From Hyphomicrobiales bacterium (GTDB taxonomy: Bacteria > Pseudomonadota > Alphaproteobacteria > Rhizobiales > Rhizobiaceae), in assembly GCA_017305935.1 (NCBI GenBank), contig JAFKJU010000033.1, positions 1-64,000 of the forward strand: a stretch of DNA of 64,000 nt. Reading direction: 5' to 3'. How positions within the stretch are numbered: position 1 is the first letter of the stretch; every line of letters begins with the position of its first letter. The notes below the pieces were generated by a model, which made no database searches, had not been told where the DNA came from, and saw only the letters and a list, made by a program, of their open reading frames with translations. A program made the position numbers and the translations under genes. Shown here in pieces: positions 9,733 to 18,932 of the stretch.

Positions 9733-10262
9733 TTTCCTTCTATCGCGAACAATCCGACCGGCCGCATCTGCCCCTCATGGCGCAGCAGCCATTTCTTGCG
9801 CCACAGCCCGCCGCCATAACCCGTCAACGATCCGTCCGAGCCGATGCAACGATGGCAGGGAATGATAATGGGAATGCGATTGACATGGTTCGCCTCGCCG
9901 ACGGCACGCGACAATTGCAGATCGCCGAGCGCCCGGGCGATATCGCCGTATGAGCAGGTCTCCGCCAGCGGCACCGTCAGCAGATGCTCCCAGACGCGGC
10001 GTTCGAAAGCCGAGCCGTCATAGGCGAGCGGCACATGAAACGCACCGGAGCGGCCGGAAAAATAATCCCTGAGTTCGGAAAGAGCCTGCTGCAGCGCCGG
10101 GCTCATCCCCTCCCCGATGGGCAAACCAAGCTTGCGGCCCAGCCGTTCGACCGGCGCCGGCTCAGGCTCGCCGTCGCAGAATTCGACGGAGAGCAGATGG
10201 GTTTCGCTCGCCGCGACCAGCAGCGGCCCTATCGGCGTTTCCAGCCAGTCGGCAAACAGCAT
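9729..10262 (-). CDS. ogt: Methylated-DNA--protein-cysteine methyltransferase (O6-methylguanine repair)
   Basis: Transfers methyl or alkyl groups from O6-alkylguanine in DNA to its own cysteine, a one-time suicide repair reaction. The 177-aa protein carries the active-site motif IIIPCHRCIG with Cys136 and the helix-turn-helix segment ETCSYGDIARALGD (101-114). The start at 10262 is chosen because GGAGG lies 8 bases upstream; the frame continues to 10286. There is no N-terminal Ada regulatory domain, so it is the Ogt/stand-alone type. Its stop overlaps the start of the PEP-mutase-like gene. Confidence 0.92.
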   Translation of the reverse strand: MLFADWLETPIGPLLVAASETHLLSVEFCDGEPEPAPVERLGRKLGLPIGEGMSPALQQALSELRDYFSGRSGAFHVPLAYDGSAFERRVWEHLLTVPLAETCSYGDIARALGDLQLSRAVGEANHVNRIPIIIPCHRCIGSDGSLTGYGGGLWRKKWLLRHEGQMRPVGLFAIEGK

Positions 10263-10307
10263 GGACCTATCCTCCAACCCATCCATAGACCGGTTCGGGG
10301 CTTGGCC

Positions 10308-11210
10308 TCAATGGAAAAGCAGGCCGATGATGCCGGCGACGATCAGCAGGCAGCCGGCCATTTCCAGCGGCGTCACCCGCTCCTTGAACAAGAAGTAGGA
10401 GGACAGGAAGGTGAAGATCAGCTCGATCTGGCCGAGCGCGCGCACATAGGCGACCGGCTGCAGCGTCATCGCCGTGAACCAGCAGGCCGAGCCGAGCACA
10501 CCGGCAAGCCCGACCAGCGACGAGGACCGCCAGGAACGCACGACCTGCACGATCTCGCTGCGATCGGTCATCAGCATCCAGATCAGCATGAAGGCGGTCT
10601 GGAAGGCGGTGACGAAGGCGAGCGTCGCCGCCGCCGCCATCACCGGGTTCGGATAATGCAGCGACAGCGAGGCCGAGCGATAGGCGACGGCGGAAATGCC
10701 GAAGACGGCGCCCGAGGCAATGCCGATCATCGCCGTGCGCCCGGTCAGCGCCGCCAGGATGTTGCTCATCGACTTGGCGCCGCGCGCAATCGAGATCAGC
10801 ATGACGCCGAGAACGCCGACGACGATCGAGATCACCGCGCCGAAGGTCAGTCTTTCGCCGAGCAGCAGGAAACCGAAGATCGCCGCCTGCACCGGCTCGG
10901 TCTTGGAATAGGCGGTGCCGACGGCGAAATTGCGCAGCGAAAACAGATGCACCAGCAGCATGGTCGCGAAAATCTGCGCGAGGCCGCCGATCACCGCCCA
11001 GAGCACGAAGGTTAGGTTCAGCGCTGGAAATTCGTAGCCGCCGATCAGATGCAGGCCGACGACATAGGCAAGCGCCACGGGAAAGCCATAGCCGAAACGC
11101 ACGAAGGACGCGCCGCGTGTGCCCAGCGATCCCTGCAGGTGTTTTTGCAGGGCCGAGCGCAGGTTCTGCAGAAAGGCGGCGGTGATGGTGATGGCGATCC
11201 AGGCTTCCAT
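10308..11210 (-). CDS. EamA/DMT family transporter (RhaT-like)
   Basis: An approximately 300-aa, ten-helix drug/metabolite transporter. The first repeat starts near AAFLQNLRSALQKHLQG and the second near ALTGRTAMIGIASGAVFGIS. I chose the ATG at 11210, where the sequence becomes a normal membrane-protein N-terminus. An upstream ATG at 11285, preceded by AGGGA, would add 25 residues and cannot be excluded. It is divergent from the HAD nucleotidase gene and is followed by ogt 45 bases downstream. The substrate is unknown. It is unrelated in detail to the DMT protein at 5807. Confidence 0.85.
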   Translation of the reverse strand: MEAWIAITITAAFLQNLRSALQKHLQGSLGTRGASFVRFGYGFPVALAYVVGLHLIGGYEFPALNLTFVLWAVIGGLAQIFATMLLVHLFSLRNFAVGTAYSKTEPVQAAIFGFLLLGERLTFGAVISIVVGVLGVMLISIARGAKSMSNILAALTGRTAMIGIASGAVFGISAVAYRSASLSLHYPNPVMAAAATLAFVTAFQTAFMLIWMLMTDRSEIVQVVRSWRSSSLVGLAGVLGSACWFTAMTLQPVAYVRALGQIELIFTFLSSYFLFKERVTPLEMAGCLLIVAGIIGLLFH

Positions 11211-11326
11211 GGAAGCGGCGGTAGCATGTCGTTTTGCGCCCGCCAAGGCAGCCAGGGCCGATTCCAGTTCGGTTTCGCCCCTCATTGACCATTTCCCTGC
11301 CGGGCAAGCCGTGGCATAAGGGCGCC

Positions 11327-12028
11327 ATGACCAAGACCACCGCCGCTCCGACGCCCGCCGATTTCGCCCATGTCCGCGACTGGGTGTTCGATCTCGACAA
11401 TACGCTCTATCCGCATCACATCGATCTCTTCGCCCAGATCGACCGCAACATGACGGCCTATGTCTCCGCCCTGCTGCAACTGGAGCCGGTCGAGGCCAAG
11501 AAGCTGCAGAAACAATATTACCTGGAGCACGGCACGACGCTGCAGGGGCTGATGATCCACCATAAGGTCGATCCCAACGATTTCCTCGAAAAGGCGCATG
11601 CGATCGATTATTCGCCGCTCTTGCCGCATCCGGAACTGGGCAACGCGATCAAGGCCCTGCCGGGGCGAAAATTCATCTTCACCAATGGCAGCGTCAGCCA
11701 CGCCGAGACGGCGGCGCGCGCGCTCGGCATCCTCGACAATTTCGACGACATTTTCGACATCGTCGCCGCCGATTTCGTGCCGAAGCCGGCCAGCGCCACC
11801 TATGACAAGTTTATGGGACTGCACCGGGTCGACACTGCCCATGCGGCGATGTTCGAAGACCTGCCGCGCAACCTGACGGTGCCGAAGACGCTCGGAATGA
11901 GGACGGTTCTGCTGGTGCCGCAAAACCTCGAACACGCCTTCGAGCGCTGGGAAATCGCCGGCGAGGACGACAATCATATCGACTACGTCACCAGCGACCT
12001 GACCGGCTTTCTCAAGCAACTCGTTTAA
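11327..12028 (+). CDS. HAD-family pyrimidine 5'-nucleotidase
   Basis: A 233-aa haloacid-dehalogenase-type hydrolase with the catalytic DLDNTLYP at 22-29 (Asp nucleophile plus acid/base Asp), the motif II threonine in FTNGS near residue 118, the motif III lysine in PKPAS, and the acidic motif IV in FEDLPRN. The family is annotated as pyrimidine 5'-nucleotidase (SDT1/phosphoglycolate-phosphatase-like), which removes phosphate from UMP/CMP or modified pyrimidine nucleotides. The start at 11327 has AAGGG five bases upstream, and the open frame before it is not protein-like. The exact substrate is inference. Confidence 0.85.
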   Translation: MTKTTAAPTPADFAHVRDWVFDLDNTLYPHHIDLFAQIDRNMTAYVSALLQLEPVEAKKLQKQYYLEHGTTLQGLMIHHKVDPNDFLEKAHAIDYSPLLPHPELGNAIKALPGRKFIFTNGSVSHAETAARALGILDNFDDIFDIVAADFVPKPASATYDKFMGLHRVDTAHAAMFEDLPRNLTVPKTLGMRTVLLVPQNLEHAFERWEIAGEDDNHIDYVTSDLTGFLKQLV

Positions 12029-12141
12029 TTCGCAAACGCGAAGATTACCAAAAATTCATGCAGACTTACCAATGTTTAAGTGGGCCTGCGTAGTCGCCGG
12101 CCCTATCTTGTCCCTATCGCTTTGAAACGAAAGGACAGACG

Positions 12142-12708
12142 ATGAACGGCAAGAAGATCATGCTCACCGGGCTTTCCGCCGCGCTGGTTCTCGGCGTCGC
12201 CGCCGAGGCGTTCGCAGCCCCCCGCCATCACGGGCCCCGCATGGCACCGGAAGTCCTGTTCGTGCGGATGCTGAAGCAGGACGACGCCAACAAGGACGGC
12301 CGCATCACCCCGGAAGAAGCCAAGGCCGGCGCGGAAAAACTGTTCGCCGCGATCGATACCAACAATGACGGCAATATCACCCCCGGCGAAATGCGTGCCT
12401 ATCGCAAGGCCAAGCGCGAGGAGCGCAAGGCCGAATGGGAAAAGATGAAGGCCGAGCGCGAGACTGCCCAGAACGATGACGACAAGGACGGCAAGAAGCC
12501 TGGCCGCCACCATGGCGACCGCGACGGCATGGGCCGCCACGGCATGAAATGGGGCAGCGGCGAAGGCATGATCTTCCGCATCGCCGACAAGGACGAGAAC
12601 GGCCAGATCAGCAAGGATGAATATATGGCTGCCGCCGACAAGCTGTTCAAGCGCATGGACCGCAACAAGGATGGCGTGATTTCCATCGACGACATGCCGA
12701 ACCGCTGA
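12142..12708 (+). CDS. Exported calcium-binding protein with four EF-hands
   Basis: A 188-aa protein with a clear Sec signal peptide (LTGLSAALVLGVAAEAFA, predicted cut after residue 26) and four canonical EF-hand loops: D48-E59 (DANKDGRITPEE), D72-E83 (DTNNDGNITPGE), D149-E160 (DKDENGQISKDE) and D173-D184 (DRNKDGVISIDD). The two pairs are separated by a charged helix and a His/Gly/Asp-rich linker (about 110-140) that could also bind metal. It probably acts in the periplasm as a Ca2+ buffer or sensor, with no known partner. AAAGGA precedes the start, and it is a single-gene unit closed by a strong terminator. Confidence 0.9.
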   Translation: MNGKKIMLTGLSAALVLGVAAEAFAAPRHHGPRMAPEVLFVRMLKQDDANKDGRITPEEAKAGAEKLFAAIDTNNDGNITPGEMRAYRKAKREERKAEWEKMKAERETAQNDDDKDGKKPGRHHGDRDGMGRHGMKWGSGEGMIFRIADKDENGQISKDEYMAAADKLFKRMDRNKDGVISIDDMPNR

Positions 12709-12728
12709 TTTCAAGCGTTTCACCGATG

Positions 12729-12763
12729 AAAGCCCGCCCCTCCGCCCCGGGGCGGGCTTTTTT
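12729..12763 (+). terminator. Rho-independent terminator after the EF-hand gene
   Basis: A 12-bp perfect stem (AAAGCCCGCCCC/GGGGCGGGCTTT) is followed by TTT, giving six T in a row across the stem end. It lies 20 bases after the EF-hand stop codon. Confidence 0.9.
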
Positions 12764-12785
12764 GTCCCGCCACAAAGTCCTGCGA

Positions 12786-12892
12786 CGTCATGCTCGGGCT
12801 CGCCCCTAGCATCTAAGCACGTCAGATATATCCTTTATCATCAATAGCTTGGCAGGCACCAGCAGATGCTCGGGACGAGCCCGAGCATGACG
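12786..12892. repeat. RIME-like intergenic palindromic repeat element
   Basis: About 107 bases bounded by CGTCATGCTCGGG on the left and its exact reverse complement on the right. Inside, each end is itself a palindrome (ATGCTCGGG...CCCGAGCAT on the right, a degenerate version on the left), with an AT-rich middle. Size and architecture, two palindromes in a ~108-bp unit in intergenic DNA, fit the Rhizobium-specific intergenic mosaic element (RIME) family. It lies between two convergent genes and after a terminator. Confidence 0.7.
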
Positions 12893-12917
12893 AAGGAGAT
12901 TGCGGTGGCGGTCCCGG

Positions 12918-13793
12918 CTATGCCGTCAGCTCATAAAAATCGCTGATGATCTTCCAGGCCTCGTCGGCGGTCTCGACGAATTTCAGCAGGTTCACATCGT
13001 CGGGCGCGATGGTGCCGAAATCGGCGAGCGCTTCGAAATTGATGATCCGGTGCCAGAATTCCGCCCCGAACAGGATGAGCGGGATCGGCGCCATGCGCCC
13101 CGTCTGGATCAGCGTCAGCGCCTCGAACATCTCGTCCAGCGTGCCGAAGCCGCCGGGGAAGACGGTGATCGCCTTGGCGCGCAGCATGAAATGCATCTTG
13201 CGGATGGCGAAGTAGTGGAAGTTGAAGCTGAATTCCGGCGTCACATAGGGGTTTGGCGCCTGCTCGTGCGGCAGGACGATGTTGAGGCCGATCGAGGGCG
13301 CGCCGGCGTCCGCCGCGCCGCGATTGCCCGCTTCCATGACGCCCGGTCCGCCGCCGGTGACGACGAGGTATTCCTGGTAGGCGGTCTTGGCCGCCTGCTC
13401 GGAGCAGAGGCGGGCGAATTTGCGGGCTTCCGCGTAATAGACCGAGGCCGCTTCCAGATGGGCGCGCTGCGTGTCGTTGCGCGCCGCCCAGGCGCTGGCG
13501 CCGGGGGCGGGAATGCGCGCGCCGCCGAACATCACCACCGTCGATTTGATGCCGCTTTCGGTCAGCGCCATTTCCGTCTTCAGCAGTTCCAGTTGCAGGC
13601 GGATCGGCCGCAATTCCTCGCGGCAGAGAAAATCGTCGTCTGCATAGGCCAGGCGATAGGCGGGCGAAGCCGATTGCGGCGTCTTTGGCACGCCTTCGGC
13701 GCGTTTCTTGTCGGTGGAACTGTCCTTGAGCGGATCCCAGACACCGTCCTTTCGCCGCAACCGACCGTTCTTCAGTTTCGCCATCTTACCCAT
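12918..13793 (-). CDS. LOG-family Rossmann-fold protein (TIGR00730; cytokinin riboside phosphoribohydrolase-like)
   Basis: A 291-aa protein with the diagnostic LOG/lysine-decarboxylase-like motifs TGGGPGVMEAGNRGA (146-160) and PGGFGTLDE (213-221). These form the nucleotide-binding site of phosphoribohydrolases that cleave ribose 5-phosphate from AMP or cytokinin nucleotides. The first ~80 residues are a basic, family-specific extension. I start at the ATG at 13793, preceded by GGAAGGAAAGG; the frame reaches 13889. Whether it makes cytokinin or acts as a general nucleotide 5'-monophosphate nucleosidase (PpnN-like) cannot be told. It is divergent from dapD. Confidence 0.87.
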   Translation of the reverse strand: MGKMAKLKNGRLRRKDGVWDPLKDSSTDKKRAEGVPKTPQSASPAYRLAYADDDFLCREELRPIRLQLELLKTEMALTESGIKSTVVMFGGARIPAPGASAWAARNDTQRAHLEAASVYYAEARKFARLCSEQAAKTAYQEYLVVTGGGPGVMEAGNRGAADAGAPSIGLNIVLPHEQAPNPYVTPEFSFNFHYFAIRKMHFMLRAKAITVFPGGFGTLDEMFEALTLIQTGRMAPIPLILFGAEFWHRIINFEALADFGTIAPDDVNLLKFVETADEAWKIISDFYELTA

Positions 13794-13949
13794 GCCTTTC
13801 CTTCCGCCGGCGCCTCCAGGAGAGCGGCATCCGTCGGAAAAACGATTTCTTTTTGCGGGATCATCCTGTAGAGCAAAGGGCCGAAACAAGCCATTTCGAC
13901 CCCGGTTTTCCCATCATTCACGATAGACCGCGAAGTTTAAGGAATTCTC

Positions 13950-14807
13950 ATGACCAGTGCCGACCTCGCCTCGCTTGAAAAGTCCATCGAAGCCGCTTTC
14001 GAGGCCCGCGACAGCGTCTCGACCGCCACCCGTGGCGAGGTTCGCGACGCCGTCGAAACGGCCTTGAACCTGCTCGACAGCGGCAAGGCGCGCGTCGCAA
14101 CGCGCGGCGAGGACGGCAAATGGGTCGTGCATCAGTGGCTGAAGAAGGCCGTCCTGCTCTCCTTCCGCCTCAATCCGATGGAAATCGTCAAGGGGGGCCC
14201 GGGCGAAAGCGTCTGGTGGGACAAGGTGGCTTCCAAGTTCGACGGCTGGAGCGCCAACGAATTCGAGCGCGCCGGTTTCCGCGCCGTGCCGAACTGTGTC
14301 GTGCGCCGTTCGGCCTATATCGCGCCCAACGCGGTTCTGATGCCCTCCTTCGTCAATCTCGGCGCCTATGTCGGTGAAGGCACGATGGTCGATACCTGGG
14401 CGACGGTCGGTTCCTGCGCCCAGATCGGCAAGCACGTTCACCTCTCCGGCGGCGTCGGCATCGGCGGCGTGCTGGAACCGATGCAGGCAGGACCGACGAT
14501 CATCGAGGACAATTGCTTCATCGGCGCCCGTTCGGAAGTCGTCGAAGGCTGCATCGTGCGCGAAGGCTCGGTGCTCGGCATGGGCGTGTTCATCGGCAAG
14601 TCGACCAAGATCGTCGACCGCGCCACCGGCGAGATCACCTATGGCGAAGTGCCGCCCTATTCCGTCGTCGTCGCCGGCTCCCTGCCGTCCGACAAGACCA
14701 TGCCGAACGGCCAGCCGGCGCCTGGCCTCTATTGCGCCGTGATCGTCAAGCGCGTCGACGAGCAGACCCGCTCCAAGACCGGCATCAACGAATTGCTGCG
14801 CGACTGA
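13950..14807 (+). CDS. dapD: 2,3,4,5-tetrahydropyridine-2,6-dicarboxylate N-succinyltransferase
   Basis: Transfers succinyl from succinyl-CoA to tetrahydrodipicolinate in the succinylase branch of lysine and diaminopimelate synthesis. The 285-aa protein has an alpha-helical N-terminal domain and a left-handed beta-helix built of hexapeptide repeats (around 112-220, e.g. [20 protein letters not shown]). AAGGAATTCTC precedes the ATG. It is followed by a terminator and then dapE, a later enzyme of the same branch, so the two are functionally linked even if separately transcribed. Confidence 0.97.
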   Translation: MTSADLASLEKSIEAAFEARDSVSTATRGEVRDAVETALNLLDSGKARVATRGEDGKWVVHQWLKKAVLLSFRLNPMEIVKGGPGESVWWDKVASKFDGWSANEFERAGFRAVPNCVVRRSAYIAPNAVLMPSFVNLGAYVGEGTMVDTWATVGSCAQIGKHVHLSGGVGIGGVLEPMQAGPTIIEDNCFIGARSEVVEGCIVREGSVLGMGVFIGKSTKIVDRATGEITYGEVPPYSVVVAGSLPSDKTMPNGQPAPGLYCAVIVKRVDEQTRSKTGINELLRD

Positions 14808-14834
14808 ACCTCTCGCAAGCCGCGATCCTGTTCG

Positions 14835-14869
14835 CACCCTCGGAACCTCATCGGCTCCGGGGGTGTTTT
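14835..14869 (+). terminator. Terminator between dapD and dapE
   Basis: A CACCCTCGGA...TCCGGGGGTG stem (one G-T pair) with an ~11-base loop is followed by TTTT, 28 bases after the dapD stop. It probably ends dapD transcripts, implying a separate dapE promoter in the next ~120 bases. Confidence 0.65.
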
Positions 14870-14993
14870 CGTTTGCGGGACACCGGGACAACGGTGTTGC
14901 AGGTGACAGCAAGATCGGGATCGGCTACACCAGCCCGACATATCCAGGAACAATGCAAATCGGCCCCGAACGGCCGCCAACGGTTTGATTTTC

Positions 14994-16187
14994 ATGCGCG
15001 CCACCGATCCGATCGCCAATCTGCAATCCCTGATTCGCTGCCCCTCCGTAACGCCCGCCGAAGGCGGAGCGCTCACCGCGCTCACCGCGATGCTGGAGCC
15101 GCTCGGCTTTGCCGTGACCCGCGTCACCGCGCATGAGGAGGGCACGCCCGATATCGAGAACCTCTATGCCCGCCTCGGCAGCGAGGGGCCGCATCTGATG
15201 TTTGCCGGCCATACCGACGTGGTGCCGGTCGGCGACGAGGCCGCCTGGACGCATCCGCCCTTCGCCGCCGAGATCGCCGATGGCGAATTGTTCGGGCGCG
15301 GCGCGGTCGACATGAAGGGCGGCGTCGCCTGCTTCGTCGCAGCGATTGCCCGCCACATCGAAAAGCATGGCATGCCGAAGGGCTCCGTCTCCTTCCTGAT
15401 CACCGGCGACGAGGAAGGCCCTGCCGTCAATGGCACGACCAAGCTGCTGCAATGGGCCGCCGGAAGGGGCGAGACCTGGGACGCCTGCCTGGTCGGCGAG
15501 CCGACCAACCCCGATACGCTCGGCGACATGATCAAGATCGGCCGGCGCGGCTCGGTCTCGGGGCGCATCACCGTCAACGGCGTGCAAGGCCATGCCGCCT
15601 ATCCGCATCTCGCCGACAATCCGGTCCGCGCGCTCTTGCAGATGGCCGATGCGCTGCTCGACCCGCCCTTCGATGCCGGCACCGTGGATTTCCAGCCCTC
15701 GAACCTGGAAATCACCAGCATCGATGTCGGCAATCCGGCCACCAACGTCATCCCGGCCAAGGCGGTGGCGAGCTTCAACATCCGTTTCAACGATAGCTGG
15801 ACGGCCGACAGCCTGAAGGCCGAGATCGAGGCGCGGCTCGCCCGCGCGGCCGCCAATGCGCGCCTGCGCCCGGGCCGCGAACCGGCACGCTACGAGCTTG
15901 TCTGGGCCGAGCGCCCGAGCCATGTCTTCCTGACCCGCGACAATGCGCTGATCGAATCGCTCTCCGGCGCCATCGAAGCTGTCACGGGCAGGCAGCCGAA
16001 GCTTTCAACCACCGGCGGCACCTCCGATGCGCGCTTCATCAAGGATTATTGCCCGGTGGTCGAATTCGGCCTGGTCGGCCAGACCATGCACATGGTCGAC
16101 GAGCGCGTCGCCGTCGCCGATCTGGAGGGGCTGACCCGCATCTACGAAACCTTCATCGATCGCTGGTTCGGACATGCCGTCGCTTAA
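14994..16187 (+). CDS. dapE: Succinyl-diaminopimelate desuccinylase
   Basis: Zn-dependent hydrolase that removes succinate from N-succinyl-LL-diaminopimelate, leading to lysine and peptidoglycan DAP. In the 397-aa M20 peptidase-family protein I see the metal ligands and catalytic residues H73-x-D75 ([10 protein letters not shown]), D106 (VDMKGG), E140/E141 (ITGDEEGP) and the C-terminal histidine in [13 protein letters not shown] codon at 14985 is also in frame, but the ATG at 14994 gives the standard N-terminus. Its last 14 bases overlap the start of the membrane-protein gene that follows. Confidence 0.96.
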   Translation: MRATDPIANLQSLIRCPSVTPAEGGALTALTAMLEPLGFAVTRVTAHEEGTPDIENLYARLGSEGPHLMFAGHTDVVPVGDEAAWTHPPFAAEIADGELFGRGAVDMKGGVACFVAAIARHIEKHGMPKGSVSFLITGDEEGPAVNGTTKLLQWAAGRGETWDACLVGEPTNPDTLGDMIKIGRRGSVSGRITVNGVQGHAAYPHLADNPVRALLQMADALLDPPFDAGTVDFQPSNLEITSIDVGNPATNVIPAKAVASFNIRFNDSWTADSLKAEIEARLARAAANARLRPGREPARYELVWAERPSHVFLTRDNALIESLSGAIEAVTGRQPKLSTTGGTSDARFIKDYCPVVEFGLVGQTMHMVDERVAVADLEGLTRIYETFIDRWFGHAVA

Positions 16188-16770
16188 GGAGATCGAATAC
16201 TACCTGCGCGGCATCGTCTTGCTGATCCAGGGCAAACCACAGGGCTTTGGCTATCTCGACCTCACCGATCGCGGCATGATCCGCTCCTTCTGGGCGATGG
16301 TCTGGTGCTTTCCGGCGACCGCGATCAGCTGGGTCTGGTGGCAGACGGCCTTTTTGCGCGCCTATCCGCCGGGGACCAAGACCGGCCTGCCCTTCTTCCT
16401 GCGGCTCGCCATGGTCGAGATCGCCAACTGGATCGTGCCGCTGGTGCTGGCGGGGCTGCTCTGCCTGGCGTTGCGGCTCGGGCGGCGGTTCCTTGCCATC
16501 GTCGTGGTGTCGAACTGGCTGGCCGTGCCGCTCAGCTATCTCTATGCGCTGATCGTACTGATCGTCATGTTCGTTCCGGGGGCTGCCGGCATCGCCTCAC
16601 TGTTGTGGCTGGCGTTGATCCTGCTCTTGATCTTCTCGCTGATCCGGCTGCTCCGGATGATCTGCGGCCAGCAGCCGCTCATCATCGCCACGCTGGTGCT
16701 GCTTCTGCTGGTGCCGTCGATGTTCCTGTCGGATTACCTGCAGCAATATCTCGGCGTCTACCCGGCCTGA
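16174..16770 (+). CDS. Membrane protein of unknown function, overlapping dapE
   Basis: A 198-aa hydrophobic protein with about five membrane helices. After a polar N-terminus ([25 protein letters not shown]) hydrophobic blocks lie at roughly residues 35-55, 80-105, 108-130, 135-160 and 165-185. I do not recognise a functional family. The start codon lies inside the dapE coding region (14-base overlap), so translation is probably coupled to dapE. The 3' end overlaps arsC on the opposite strand by 13 bases. The coupling suggests a conserved neighbour of dapE, but a role in DAP metabolism is not shown. Confidence 0.75.
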   Translation: MPSLKEIEYYLRGIVLLIQGKPQGFGYLDLTDRGMIRSFWAMVWCFPATAISWVWWQTAFLRAYPPGTKTGLPFFLRLAMVEIANWIVPLVLAGLLCLALRLGRRFLAIVVVSNWLAVPLSYLYALIVLIVMFVPGAAGIASLLWLALILLLIFSLIRLLRMICGQQPLIIATLVLLLLVPSMFLSDYLQQYLGVYPA

Positions 16771-17174
16771 TCCGCCTTCGGCGGCACCACCTCGCCGTCT
16801 TCCTTGACGAAGGTGCCAATGTCGGGATTTTCGAGGAGATCGAGCACCCGCTCGGAGGGGCGACAGAGAAGCACGCCCTTTTCCGTCACCACGATCGGCC
16901 GCTCGATCAGGATCGGATGTTCCAGCATCGCGTCGAGCAATTGCGCGTCGCTCAGGATTTCGTCGTCGAGGCCGAGTTCGGCATAGGGCGTGCCCTTGCG
17001 GCGCAGCAGGTCGCGCGGCGACATCTCCATGGCGATGAGCAGCGCCACGAGCTGCTCGCGGGTCGGCGGCGTCTTCAGATATTCGATGATCTCGGGCTCG
17101 ACGCCGGACTGGCGGATCATCGCCAGAACGTTGCGGGAGGTGCCGCAGGCCGGGTTATGAAAAATCGTCACCAT
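16758..17174 (-). CDS. arsC: Arsenate reductase, glutaredoxin-dependent (ArsC family)
   Basis: A 138-aa thioredoxin-fold protein starting [15 protein letters not shown]; Cys10 in HNPxCGTSRN is the arsenate-attacking cysteine. ERPIV carries one of the conserved arginines. The classic enzyme reduces arsenate to arsenite using glutathione and glutaredoxin. There is no arsB/acr3 efflux or arsR gene beside it, so it may be a housekeeping ArsC-like reductase. The ATG at 17174 lies within the end of truA (20-base overlap), placing it last in a def-fmt-truA-arsC series. The frame continues to 17309 inside truA, which I reject as start. Confidence 0.88.
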   Translation of the reverse strand: MVTIFHNPACGTSRNVLAMIRQSGVEPEIIEYLKTPPTREQLVALLIAMEMSPRDLLRRKGTPYAELGLDDEILSDAQLLDAMLEHPILIERPIVVTEKGVLLCRPSERVLDLLENPDIGTFVKEDGEVVPPKADQAG

Positions 17175-17961
17175 CGTCGGAATGTCCTTGTTGTCCGCGC
17201 CGTTCCGGTATGATCTCGGGATAATCCACTTGCAGGAAATAAAGTCCGGAGGGCGGCGCGACCGGACCGCATTGCTTGCGGTCGCGCGCCTCCAGCGCCG
17301 CGCGCACATCCTGAGGCGACATCTTGGCCTCGCCCGCCAGTTTCAGCGTGCCGGCGAAGGAGCGGATCTGGTTGTGCAGAAAGCTTTGCGCAGTGGCGCG
17401 AATCTCGATGAGGTCGCCGTTTCGGGTGACATCCAGCCGGTCCAGCGTGCGCACCGGGCTCGTCGCCTGGCAATGGGCGGAGCGAAAGGTGGTGAAATCA
17501 TGCTTCCCGACCAGCATCTGGGCCGCCGCGTGCATCGCCTCGTGATCGAGCGTCTTCGGCACCCACCAGGCGCGATCCGCCTCCAGCGCCAGCCGCGCCG
17601 GGCGGTTGACGATGCGATACAGATAATGCCGGCGCAGCGCCGAGAAGCGGGCGTCGAAATGGGCGGGCGCTTCCTGCACCTCCAGCACCGAGACCCGCTC
17701 TCCGGCCATGGCGAGATGGGCGTTCATGGCATTGCGCAGCTTGTAGGCCGCCCAGTCGCGGGAAAGGTCGATATGGATCACCTGCCCCAGCGCATGCACG
17801 CCGGAATCGGTGCGGCCCGCACCGCGGATCGACACGGTCTCGCCGGTCAGCGACAGCACCGCCGCCTCCAGCGCCCCCTGCACGGAAGCGCCGTTTTCCT
17901 GGCGTTGCCAGCCGACATAGGGCGTGCCGTCATATTCGACCGTCAGGCGGAAGCGCGGCAT
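17155..17961 (-). CDS. truA: tRNA pseudouridine(38-40) synthase
   Basis: Converts uridines 38-40 in the anticodon stem-loop of many tRNAs to pseudouridine. The 268-aa protein begins [21 protein letters not shown] and holds the catalytic aspartate in [15 protein letters not shown] (about residue 52). The C-terminal [17 protein letters not shown] segment is also family-typical. It starts three bases after the fmt stop, so the two form one operon with def. Confidence 0.96.
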   Translation of the reverse strand: MPRFRLTVEYDGTPYVGWQRQENGASVQGALEAAVLSLTGETVSIRGAGRTDSGVHALGQVIHIDLSRDWAAYKLRNAMNAHLAMAGERVSVLEVQEAPAHFDARFSALRRHYLYRIVNRPARLALEADRAWWVPKTLDHEAMHAAAQMLVGKHDFTTFRSAHCQATSPVRTLDRLDVTRNGDLIEIRATAQSFLHNQIRSFAGTLKLAGEAKMSPQDVRAALEARDRKQCGPVAPPSGLYFLQVDYPEIIPERRGQQGHSDDGDDFS

Positions 17962-17964
17962 TTT

Positions 17965-18897
17965 TTACAGCCTCGTGCCGATGGCAAGCGGCGTACCGCG
18001 CAAAAAGTCGGCCGCCGCCAGCGGCTTGCCGCCGGCCTTCTGCAGCCGCGTCAGCCGAACCGCGCCAGACCCGCAGGCAATCGTCAGGTCGTCGCCGATC
18101 ACCGTGCCGGCCGGGCCTGAACCTTCGCTCAATTCGCTGCCCAGCACTTTGACGCGCTCGGGCTTGCCGTTGATGTCGGTCTCGAACCAGGCCCCCGGGA
18201 AGGGCGCGAGGCCACGGATATGGTTATGCACCGCATCCGCCGGCCGGCAGAAATCGATGCGGGTCTCGCCCTTGTCGATCTTGGCGGCATAGAGCACGCC
18301 GTCCTGCGGCTGCGGCGTCAATGGCAGCGCGCCGGCTTCCAGCAGTGCCATTGCCTCAACCATGGCTTTCGCGCCGACATGCATCAGCCGGTCGTGCAAT
18401 TCGCCTGCCGTCATGGTCGCGCCGATTTCGACCTCGCGGGTCAGCGCCACGGGGCCGGTATCCAGCCCCTTGTCCATCTTCATGACCATCATGCCGGTCT
18501 TGGCATCGCCAGCCATGATCGCCCGCTGGATGGGGGCGGCACCGCGCCAGCGCGGCAAAAGCGAGGCATGGCCGTTATAGCAGCCGAGGCGCGTGCCGTT
18601 CAGCACTGCCTCGGGCAGCAGCAGCCCATAGGCGACGACGACGGCAACATCGGCGTCGAGATCGGCGAATGCCTGCCGGTCTTCCTCCGCCTTGAAATTC
18701 AGCGGCGTGCGGACCGGGATTCCCAAGAGTTCGGCGGCTTGATGCACAGGCGCTTTCTGCAGATCGAGCCCGCGCCGGCCGCCGGGGCGCGGCGGCTGCG
18801 TGTAGCAGGCGATGACCTTGTGGCCGGCATCGACCAACCCACGCAACGTCGGCACCGAAAATTCCGGCGTGCCCATGAAGATGATGCGAAGAGACAT
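17965..18897 (-). CDS. fmt: Methionyl-tRNA formyltransferase
   Basis: Formylates initiator Met-tRNA using 10-formyl-tetrahydrofolate. The 310-aa protein starts [18 protein letters not shown] and shows the active-site region [20 protein letters not shown] (Asn and His catalytic) and the [12 protein letters not shown] segment, followed by the C-terminal tRNA-binding domain. The start at 18897 has AAGGAAA about 7 bases upstream; an ATG at 18915 is in frame but less likely. It pairs functionally with def just upstream, which removes the formyl group later. Confidence 0.96.
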   Translation of the reverse strand: MSLRIIFMGTPEFSVPTLRGLVDAGHKVIACYTQPPRPGGRRGLDLQKAPVHQAAELLGIPVRTPLNFKAEEDRQAFADLDADVAVVVAYGLLLPEAVLNGTRLGCYNGHASLLPRWRGAAPIQRAIMAGDAKTGMMVMKMDKGLDTGPVALTREVEIGATMTAGELHDRLMHVGAKAMVEAMALLEAGALPLTPQPQDGVLYAAKIDKGETRIDFCRPADAVHNHIRGLAPFPGAWFETDINGKPERVKVLGSELSEGSGPAGTVIGDDLTIACGSGAVRLTRLQKAGGKPLAAADFLRGTPLAIGTRL

Positions 18898-18932
18898 GGT
18901 ATCGTTTCCTTCCATGCCTGAAACGAGACGGT

